Origin: Siphonodentalium dalli | Lineage: Eukaryota > Mollusca > Scaphopoda > Gadilida > Siphonodentaliidae | Length of the DNA: 64,000 nt | Reading direction: 5' to 3' | Assembly: GCA_032622095.1 (NCBI GenBank) | Contig: CP136065.1 | Span: 246,015,474 to 246,079,473 of the forward strand | Shown: piece after piece, positions 35,283 to 45,600 of the stretch | Layout: each line of letters starts with the position of its first letter | Position numbering within the stretch: the stretch's first letter is position 1 | Translations under genes and position numbers: made by a program | Notes under the pieces: model-generated | The model's input: only the letters and a program-made list of their open reading frames with translations | What the model was told of the DNA's origin: nothing | Databases searched by the model: none

Positions 35283-35494
35283 CAGTAATGCTCTAATTAA
35301 TCGACTCCTTAAACACAGCAGAATTATGGGTAACTTTTCAGGATTTAGTCGAAAATATGACTTGTTGCCATTCATCGGAAAGCTCTCGGGGAGAGCTTTC
35401 CAATGAATGGCAACAAGCCATATTTCCGACTAAATCCTGAAAAGTTACCCATAATTCTGCTGTGTTTATGGAGTCGATTAATTAGAGCATTAAG
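35283..35494. mobile_element. Mariner-like foldback MITE
   Basis: CAGTAATGCTCTAATTAATC...GATTAATTAGAGCATTA, with slightly decayed ends. The arms meet at AGCTCTCGGGGAGAGCT. Confidence 0.8.
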
Positions 35495-35623
35495 TACTGT
35501 AGTCTGTAGCTCTCTCTATTTAGTAGAGGTATTAATATATCTATTTATTATATTTTAATCAAGTTGAATATTACAATTTACATGGAGTCATCATGATATA
35601 ATTCTACATGTAACTTGTAAGTT

Positions 35624-35927
35624 CTAACTCATTTGACAATCTCATACGACTTCCCAGTCGAGAACATTTTGGGCTGAAGTTTGTTAGACAGTACCGCACG
35701 CCTCCCCCAAACCCACCCACCCTGCCAAGTTTATTTCCTATGGTATTCTTGAAATGTGTCTCTCTGTGGTGTGATTCTTTGGGTATGCCCGTTATTTAGT
35801 AAAGGTGATTTTTTACTAAATAACGGGTATGTTAGAGTTACATTTCTTTGAAAAACTCAAAACATTGGGGGACAAATTTTCTCGACGGGGAAGTCGTATG
35901 ATATTGCCACTCGTTGAGATAACACAC
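35624..35927. mobile_element. Foldback element of a separate family
   Basis: CTCATACGACTTCCC near 35641 pairs with GGGGAAGTCGTATGATATT near 35888. The innermost stem is CCCGTTATTTAGTAAA/TTTACTAAATAACGGG. The arms are about 130 bp with mismatches. Confidence 0.7.
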
Positions 35928-36254
35928 ATCTCAAAACACACTATGGTATTATCATATATATATAATCACTCTAAATATGAATGAATATTCGAAGTTAACT
36001 GACAGATGCCAACGCGGTAGTGCAATCAATCAAATCAACGCGATTCGAAGAAAATAATTTCGAGCATAACTGTAGTGTACTGTAGGCCTACCACAGTATT
36101 GGATTTTGATAAAATCCACGATTGATGAGATACAAAAATCTAACAACAAAACATCTATCTTGATAAATTCGAGGAAAAATGTACAGCAATATTTGAACTG
36201 ATGTTTAACAATTCAACTTAGAACATAATCATTCGATCTAAAGAATTTAAATAC

Positions 36255-36302
36255 CGTTTCTTCTGGAACTTGATCAGCGCCCGTGCTACCGTTCTCTGCC
36301 AT
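36255..36302 (-). CDS. Probable first coding exon of an unidentified gene
   Basis: On the minus strand an ATG (36302-36300) opens 16 codons reading MAENGSTGADQVPEET, directly followed by GTATTT as a splice donor in phase 0. The hydrophilic, acidic start, the MAEN-type initiation context and the position 296 bp head-to-head from the UBE2S start all suit a divergent gene sharing its promoter. Read without splicing, the frame continues for about 11 codons before a stop. No downstream exon could be placed with confidence in 33-36 kb, so the product is unknown. The call is inferred from layout rather than from homology. Confidence 0.4.
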
Positions 36303-36598
36303 TTTCGCGAGTGTTTTGTTTTGATCACGTGTCTGATTAATTTTTCAGTTAATGAAAGGGATTTTTGTCATTTTATTGGATAACTGCATTCATATAATCT
36401 TAGTAATCTTAGTAATATGTGACGAAAAAATCATATTTGTAACAAAAATAATCAGTTTTATAAAACTGGAAAATAACAAATTTTGTTTTGCGCATTTTGA
36501 TTGGTCGATGAACGGTCGTTTATTTTGTTGCAGATTGATTAGAATAGAAAGTGAATTTAGCTTTGATTCTCCTCTTAAATACGCCCTTTCACATTAAA
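36303..36598. promoter_or_regulatory. Probable bidirectional promoter
   Basis: These 296 bp separate two oppositely directed start codons and carry no repeat. A CACGTG E-box (36326-36331) and an inverted CCAAT box (ATTGG, 36500-36504, within GATTGGTCGATG) are visible. CCAAT boxes are common in cell-cycle gene promoters, which would fit UBE2S. No clear TATA box is seen. Transcription starts cannot be set from sequence. Confidence 0.45.
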
Positions 36599-36607
36599 AT
36601 GAATTCA
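36599..36607 (+). CDS. UBE2S: UBE2S coding exon 1 (MNS)
   Basis: ATGAATTCA|GTAAGT encodes MNS, the same first three residues as human UBE2S, and leaves phase 0, which fits exon 2. This is only nine coding bases, so the call rests on the perfect donor, the phase and the residue match. An alternative donor (ATC|GTAAGT at 36797/36798) in the ORF starting at 36653 is also phase 0, but gives an N-terminus unlike the family. Confidence 0.6.
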
Positions 36608-39600
36608 GTAAGTATCGGCCATTTACCAATTAATATCTTATGTGTTTAGACTATGTATTTTTGTCTTCCGATCATTCTATTTTCCTATTTCGCGATGTAT
36701 TGTAAAAACGCAATAGCCTTTGTTCGTGTTACCAACTTGCTGAGTAACTTCACCGCACTTGGTGAACGTTCAGACGACCACGAATGGCACGATTCAATCG
36801 TAAGTGGAAATGTTTTCGTCGTAGGTGGTAACAGGTAGTTTGACTGTGCATGCTCACAAAGAAATCGTCTGTAAAGAAATAACATCAAGCACTGTTGATT
36901 TTAGATGCGAAATTGTGGCATATCCACCCGTGTCGGAATTGGAGTCGTCACTGTCGCTAATGCCAGTAATGGTGTCATTGTTGTAACGTTTTATACATAA
37001 ATGCAAACGTGCAGAGCCGGGTGTGCTCGTTCAGAATCCGGAGCATTTCAGTAAAAACTAAATAAAGTGTACTCTATATTCTAAATGGAACACATCGACC
37101 CTGCATGTTGAATGTTAGCTCCGGCCTACAGACATACCGCTATTCTCAAAGTAATTGACCAGAAAAACAGGGTGATACCCCGGTCATGACCGCAGTGATA
37201 CCGGTAATAAACGGTAGCGGTATCGAGATGGTCATGGCGGTGGAGTTACGGTATTGGGCGATAATGATACCGCGGTCTTTTAGCGGGCACCGCATTAATT
37301 TTGTTGAATACCGCGGTGATTTTCATAGAACTCTTTGACCCCTCAGGTATTTACTCACACATACTTGTTCGCGTTAACAAGCGGTATCAGTACCGCGGTA
37401 TTGGAGAATACCGCGGTATAGTACCGCCATATTAACGGGGTGACACCACGTTATTGGTGGTCAATTACTTTAAGTATAGCGGTACTGACATCCAACTTTT
37501 AGTGTTAGATCGGTCTGAGTGTGTATCAAATAAAGTTGTCAACTATTTAAATTGCTTAGTACTGTCCCAACAAAATTGAGAAGTAAACATCTTTATACCT
37601 TTATACATATGGAATATGTCCTGTGGTATGACAGAAGGGGAAATATTGGCTGGGGGAATGGGACCCTTAAAGGGACCCGCTGCCCTACTAGCGGAAAGCC
37701 TGCTTACTCAGATTTAAATTCGCCCAGTACTATTTTTCGCTGTTTTGAATTCACGCACCCTGAATTCGCGCACCCTGCTCCTCAAGTACAAACATTGTTT
37801 TTGTAAAACTCTTGTTTCAATTCTTAATTATCCCTCAAGATACATACATGTACATGTATGTGTTTATTATTTGACTGAATATTCTTCCCTAAGTAAATAC
37901 TACTAATGTTGACGATCTAATCCAAGTCGTCCGATCACACTGAGTGAGATTTCCCCAGATCAAATCAGATCACACTGCTATTGAAATTGTCGAGATGTGC
38001 CAATTGATTAACGATGACTGACTATTTATCCATTGAAAATAAGAAAATTAAACTTCTGAAGTGAAAACAATCGGTAATTAAATCAGATTAAATGATTATT
38101 ATTGTAAACTGGGCGTCATATAATAAACCTTTTATCACAGCAGTGAGTTGATCCGTGACGTCGCATCACGTCTCTTTGAGGTGGGCAGATTGTCGGATCA
38201 AACTCTCTGCCTGTGGCAGCTCGTTTGATCCGGCAATCTGCCCACCTCAACTCGACGTGATACTACGACTGATCAACACACTGTTGTGATAATATGTATC
38301 AAAGACCGCCTCGAAAATGTTCATTGAATAGAACACAACTGCGTAATATGCATATTCTCAAAATGAGTGTCCCTTTTAACGCGGTCCTCAGCCGTTAATA
38401 ATGCGGTCGTAACATCAAAGCAACCCGGTATTTGCGTTGAGTGTACGTTAGGACTAATTTGAAATTCAGCAGACTGCGTTGAAGTTTTAACGCGTCGACT
38501 CCCAAGCGCTAAATTGCATTATCCCTTTTTGTAGTATCTTTTAATTTTTTTTGTTATTTATGTTCTCATTTGATTAATTCCATGTTATTTTCCAACTCCT
38601 TGTCTCCGTTCGGACGCTGTTCAAAATGATGTTGGAAAAATATCAATTATGAAGATTTTTATGTGATTTGATGAATGAACCCAATATTTTTCCATTGAAT
38701 TATTGTCCTTTAAATATGGGCCTGCGAATCTTAGATTTTGGTTTGAATCGAATCGAATATTAAAAAATCTTCGAATCTAATATTAATTCTCCCAAGGTCC
38801 AAATGTTAAGACAGGGTTTCCGCCAGGCCGGCTGGGGGTCCGTCGCCCGGACCCATTCCCCCTGCCGACCTTTGACATGAAATCCCGCTCATACACAAAT
38901 AAATGACGTTATTAAAAACTTATTCAGTCTTGTCTGTCTCAGCAGGCTATATATGATATTTAACCTTATTTTCATTAATAATGTAATGGAATCGACACAG
39001 TCCATCTTCAGAAGAAAAAAAATAACAGCATGAACAAACCATAAATAGTGACACCCCACAAATAGTTCCACGGGATTCCCCCACGTGATTGGTGGGGAAT
39101 TCCCTATCAAGGGAGATATCATTGGTTCAATTTACTTCAGAGTATGGGAACGTGGATCATAAAAACTGCCTCATTTATTATCTTGACGTGAATATTGACG
39201 AGACGTTTGGACTAATTTATTCATCATTATTCAAATTGTATAAAACATGTGTATAGTTTGAGGCATGAGGAAACACACAAATATTGTATCATTTATAGTA
39301 ATATAAAATTGTGACTTGGCTTAATGTCGCGAACTGAAGCATGAAAACGCTTTGGCTAATGGCGATCATCATAAAAGAATCTTTGTGCAACATACACAAG
39401 TTCGCGGCTTCGCGTTAATGCCCCATTAAAGAATAACACGCTGACCATGCGTGCCCTCATTCAGAGTAAGAGTTTGTCTAATGCTCGTTCCCGGGCTGGC
39501 TTAGATAATCATTCCGATGTGACGTCATCCAGTAGAAATTTGCAGACACGTGCAGTTAACAAGGGTTTCAGCCAGGCCGGCTGCGGGTCCGTCCCACCGA

Positions 39601-42600
39601 CCCATTCCCCCCGTCGGTCGTTGCATGAAATCCCACTCATACACAAATAAATGACGTTATTAAAAACTTATTCGGTCTTGTCTGTGTCGACAGGCTATAT
39701 ATCTACACTTATTTTCATTAATATTGACAAAATGAAATCGACACAGTCCATCTCCCGAAAAAACAATAAGAATAGCCCGCAAATACATTGGAGCAAAACA
39801 ACAAAGGCGGCAAACATCAAAGGCGGAAAACATCAATGCCATCAGAATAAGCTGAGCATGACTCCGTGCGGTATGCCGAATTTCACTGACGCAGAATGGC
39901 TAATTATTGTTGACAAAGTCAGGTCCATCACCGAGCGCAAAGTCGATTTCTAAGTAAATCCCAACTGCCATACATGCGTTCGTTTACTTCTTGGACTTGA
40001 AGCAATCTGATACCGCAGTACAGAGTATTCAGTCAATATACATTTGCGATTGTACTTGCATTCTCATTCTCCTGAGCGAAAAACGCACTGACCAAAAACA
40101 AAACAGTTTGTGCCAGACACATGCTAATGTTGCATGCTGACTCATTGTTATGTTGTTTTCCTTATTTGTTTTGATTATTGTGGATTACAAAAATCATTTT
40201 ACTGCTTCTCCATCTGCATCAGATCCAATAACCATGTTAATTTAACCCCCACCCTCAAACATCTGAATGTTTTTAATTTTCCAGGAAACCACAGAATTAT
40301 TGCTGAGCAAGTTGCAATAATATGGCCATAGACAATGGTTCCAATTGTTGTCGACATCAACAAGTTTTGTACATTCTGAACTGTTCGAAAATTTAACAAA
40401 TGGTCCTCGGAAAGTGAATTTAGTGGCGCTAGTCTGCAAGCGTCGCCAAATTCGCCTTCTGTGGAGTTAATTCTTGAATATTAAAATACATTTTCCAAGC
40501 CCTTGAATTCCTTAGGTTTCCGACCCCATCCGGAAAACCCTTAATTCCCTTCAAACCATGGGGAAAAAGTCACAAATAGTTGCCCAATAGAGCGATTGAA
40601 AGATCATTATAAATTAGAATTTCCAATTACGCAAGGGGAGACTCAAGCTGAAAGTCCGAGTTTAGTCCCCTGCTAGTTTAGCAAGGGGAATGAATTGTTT
40701 TACGGAAGAGTGGTTACGTCGAAAGAACTATACTCGTCCTTGACATCGGTTAATGGTAAACTTGTATGGCGCGCATCTATACTCACAAATCCACTCCACC
40801 CACCCCGCATGTACAATTTTACTTATATATCAGGATGTTCCACCCACTTTGGTGTTCTAAAAACCACTTGAAAGAGATCCGTTAATTAGTTTAATATAAC
40901 GTGACTGCCATTCTGGGGTGAAGGTCAGAGTATAGCTCTTGCGATGTTACCCAGCCACTGTTTTGCAGCTTGGGGAGACTAGCGATGTAGCACTGTGATC
41001 CCAGTTTGACCTTTGCACTGGCCTCCACATTGCACCAAAGATTTCATGTCTGTCCACATTCCTAAGATTTCAGTAAATCACCTTTAAAAAAACGCTGGGT
41101 GCTTAGTCCGAGAATGCACATTTTTGCGAGCACCGTTTACAGAAGGACACTGGTTGACATCCTCGTTCGTTTCTGAAGGCACCATCCGTCGTCGTGAATG
41201 TGTTGATAGGAAAACTTTGCTACCGTCCATTGTTAGCCGATTAGGTGTAACATGGTGATGGCGCGTGCATGTGTATTTCTCCGTGTCTCAGATGCATGGA
41301 ACTGGCGTTTCCACCGCTGTTGTAAAACGGAACATTTTCTTATGCATGCGCGAACCCAGTCGACATAAATTTCGACTCAGTATATCATATAAATTCATCT
41401 GAGTCGAACAGGACTGGCCGGAAAGCTATTTCCAGACTTGGGGATATACCAGGAAATTCCTTGTTTTGATTGGAAGCGGTACCAGAAACTGCTAATCCCG
41501 ATTGGCTAACCGATATATTGATCTAAATTTAAATATTGGGCAGAACAAAGAGACGCGATTTTTTAATTTGAGCATGCGCACACATTGACAAATAAGCTTC
41601 CTGTTTAAAATATTTTTTTAAAAGAAAGACATTTATTCATCGGTAAGACTCGTTTTCGACGCTTTTAATAATCTCATCACAATAGGAAAATGAGTGTTAT
41701 GTACAGTGGACAAAGACCGAAACGATGTGTTATTGAAGTGTGTTTCGTCTATCTTGAAATAGACAGTTATTTCAGAGTTGAAATCTGAACAATTTCAAGT
41801 GTTGTCGGCAATATTCGTCAACAGGTCGCGCATAAATTATTCCTTATTTGGAATGTCTGCGACAGCAGTATGACGTCACGATATTGGGGGAAGCCCATTG
41901 TTCTGGAAATGGGTTTTTACATGAATTCCGTGTCGACGTAATATTATAATTATTACGGAGATGTTTACGTCGACTGGCGCGAACCATGGTCACTCCCGCC
42001 GAACTGTGCCCCCCCCCCCTCCCCCCCCCCCCACACCCTGGACCGGACCCATTTATTTTTCCCTAGCGGAAACCCTGAGTTAACTGTGTCACAATAATAG
42101 AGATAATAAAAGCTATTATACCGCAGTCATTGGATATCATGCACGTGTCCACAGTTATTAGTCAGGTCAAGGACGCCCAATGTATTGCTGCTCTTTTACA
42201 GTTGAATTATCAGATACTAATACATATAATTTGATCTAAATGTGTGAGACAGGGAATAAAATAAAGACACAGACACAGTGAGAATGGGTTTGTTTATTTC
42301 TTTTTTTTATATCGGATTTATCATCTTTTTAGATTTAGTTTGCGCCGGCATTTTGTCTTGTTGCTTACCTGTGATCGCCGTCTGTTTCTCAAAATCCTGA
42401 TGAAAAATGCCCCTCATGACATACCGATCCATAAGTCACAGGAAGTTTTTAATAAGGGAAATTGGGTTAGAAAGTTGCGACTTATATATACCTGGCCGGT
42501 ACGTTAAATGGCGAAATTAAAGATAAATTGGTCTTCATATATTTTATTATTTACTGGTTTCCCCTATAGCAGCTACCGGACCCATTCCCCCGACCCCTAG

Positions 42601-45600
42601 CGGAAACCCTGGTTAAGATCATCAATATTTATGTTGAAATTTCCTGCAAAAGCAACAAGGAACTTGAAGATATAAACCCGAATTTACTTGGGCCATTATT
42701 GTTCATGTATAAACTCAATTCTGAGTAACTTGAAATTATTTTTGTCCAACTGATTTGATTCCCGAATAAGTGAAATTTTCAATAAATAATGACTCGCCAG
42801 TGGGGTTTGTTTGTCGCCGGCAAGACGTGAAAACACATGATTTTACGAGATTTGAGGCAAATATGTACCTTAAACATGTGTTCAAAACACTTAACTTGTA
42901 GTCATCAGGGCACGATTTAAGCGGTATCGCATCGCTATTTGCAATACAATATACCCAGTTTGATGAGGCAATATCATCCTGCTTCTCGCGAATTGCGATA
43001 CGCAATGTTTGCGTGCAAAACCCACAATCTGGTCCACAACAATGCCTTGCAGAATACAGATCGTAACAGACTGAGGTGACGTGAGGTCGATATAATTTAC
43101 ACCGCAAGAGGCATAACTCTATTATTTGACATAGCACGTATGCATGCATGACCATTCTGATTAGATGGTCATTCCTTGACAACCAATGAAATCATTTGTA
43201 ACAAAAGTGGTTGATGGGACCATGTGGTATTCCTTTTACAATAAAAAGATGTCTGCTACCAGTGTTACTGCCGTAAAAATAAAAACTGTTCAAGCATTAC
43301 AGAAAGACTTCCCATGGCTTAATTACAAACTGACAATGGCAATAAATGCGTCACCGCTTTTACGTGCATTAAATGCATCAAAGTGAGCACTGAGGAATGT
43401 TAGCGATGCAATCATGAAAGGGGTCCCGGGGACGAAAATTCCAACTAGTATCTTTTAGTTCTCTGCCTACCTTATGACAATGCCCACCATTGCCTAGCCC
43501 CTGGTATGATAGCCATTGATATCATTTGGAAATTTGGTTTCCAACTAGCTTGGATTTGTATATTAATATAATATATAATAAAAAAATCAAAATCGATTTC
43601 AGATAACTAATTTATTAATTATATACATGTATATTATGTAATATCAATAATTTTTTTCAAGAGTGCTATGCAATCTCAAGTTATGCATAGCAGTTTGCTA
43701 TGCAAAATTTAAAAAGTAAAACGGTCCCTTGTAGTCGTACGCGATTAGTTATTCAATACCTGAGTATATTTGCCAAATCAATAAATGGTGGCGACCGAAT
43801 GGTAGTAATACATCAGATGTAGGAAGATTCCATTCTCCCGCAAACGTCTGGGGTGTCAGATATTTGCTTTCAACATGTGCTACTCTGCACTCGCAAGACA
43901 TTGTATCCAGTTTGTTTTATTTATTAAAGATAAGGGCGGCCTTTGTTGTGGGTATAGCTGTTAAAATAGTCAGATCTGCTAAAACCGCCATAAACAGAAA
44001 ACATATTATATAATAGACAAAAGCCGATACTGATGATCAGCACATCACTATTAACCCTTTATAGAGCCCCACATAGACTGGAGCCGACGACACTCTGCAG
44101 TGCATGCTTCCATCTGTGTGAGGCTCCCTGTGGGATAAATCTCTTAACCCTTTACCCAACAAACCGGCCAAAACCGGCCAAATAAAGCTTCAACAGCCTA
44201 AAATATCTTCGGTCTGTCTCAATAGAACCATACAAATATGGATATCATTGGAACCGGCTCCTTGACCACATTGTGATAGTTACAGTTATGCCCTGTGCCA
44301 ATGCATTCTCTTATATATGCGAGTCGACCATAGGTCGCCTCGCATATATAAGAGAATGCATTGGCCTAACACTTTTTACCATTTTTTCTTACATTCTTTA
44401 ACAATTTTTACAAACCTTAACCCTTTACCCAACAGAACGGCCCTGTGCCAATGTATTCTCTTATATATGCGAGTCGACCATAGGTCGCCTCGCATATACC
44501 GGTATAAGAGAATGCATTGGCTTAACACATTAAAAATTATAAAATTGTTAAAGAATGTAAGAAAAAAGGGTAAAAAGTGTTAAAAAAAAGATTTTTTTAG
44601 GCCAATGCATTCTCTTATATATGCGAGGCGGCCTATGGTCGACTCGCATATATAAGAGAATGCATTGGCACAGGGCATAACTGTAACTATCACAATGTGG
44701 TCAAGGAGCCGGTTCCAATGATATCCATATTTGTATGGTTCTATTGAGACAGACCGAAGATATTTTAGGCTGTTGAAGCTTTATTTGGTCGGTTTTGGCC
44801 GTTTTGTTGGGTAAAGGGTTAAGGTTTGCAAATAACCTTCTATTGTACCAATGGACAGTTTTGCCAGCGAGCCTAAGTTCAGAACTGTTTTGGCGGAGAA
44901 TCTCTATAATTTCTAAGTTCAAATTCAACAAATATCAATAAAGCAAATTAAACTCAACAAAATGTACTGATTTCTCCCAGCTACATGTACCAAGGAAGTT
45001 GAATTTATAGTGATATCATAAAATCGAATACATGCAAGTGATATCACAAAATAACTAGTATTTATTGAAATGTACAAAATGTACAAAATTAATATATTTA
45101 ATATATTACAAATTTGAATAATACAGCCCTCATAATTGGCTACGGCAATCGGCAATGCCGAAGCCATTTGCTGAAGCAAACTGGGCCACGGTAAAGGGTT
45201 GCCGTAGCAGATTGCCGAAGCCAAAAAATCTGAATTAAAAGGGCTGATAATAAGTGATATCACAAATTGAATATATGATATCATAAAATTGAATATGTGT
45301 TATCACGAAATGCTTATTATTTTATGATATCAATAATTCAGTTTTGTGATATAAAATCAATTATAGAGATAACTAAATAGGTATTAAATAAATAGAAGAA
45401 TGGCGCCCCATACAAACATGCTTTAAGAATGTGATGTATTGCATCTGCACAGACAACTGAAATTAATTTTATTGTTAAACCCGAGATAGCCGATGCAGAG
45501 GTGAAATGCTTCATTGGTTCGTGCCCCAGAAGAATTTTTTTTTTAATTAAATACATGTACTGCGTGTGCATGCTTTTCAAATTTGTTTGCGCAGAAAAGC

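Larger units (their letters stand above)
39561..42077 (+). mobile_element. Second copy of the same family, nested in the first
   Basis: AAGGGTTTCAGCCAGGCCGG starts it and CTAGCGGAAACCCTG ends it, flush with AGTTAAC at 39554-39560 and 42078-42084. Its first 200 bp is homologous to 38812-39010 (AAATGACGTTATTAAAAACT and neighbours). Confidence 0.7.
38812..42611 (+). mobile_element. Outer element of a three-level nest (CAGGGTTTCC ends)
   Basis: CAGGGTTTCCGCCAGG starts it and CTAGCGGAAACCCTG ends it, flush with direct repeats GTTAAGA (38805-38811 and 42612-42618). Without the inner insertion it is about 1.3 kb. hAT-like by its CAGGG end, although hAT duplications are usually 8 bp. Confidence 0.7.

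Noticed and set aside
36685..36888. Minus-strand ORF with LTIESCHSW, recalling selenoprotein H-like motifs
   Set aside because: The resemblance is limited to a short IExCxSW pattern. The best splice signal in this stretch is on the plus strand, and no flanking exons are found.
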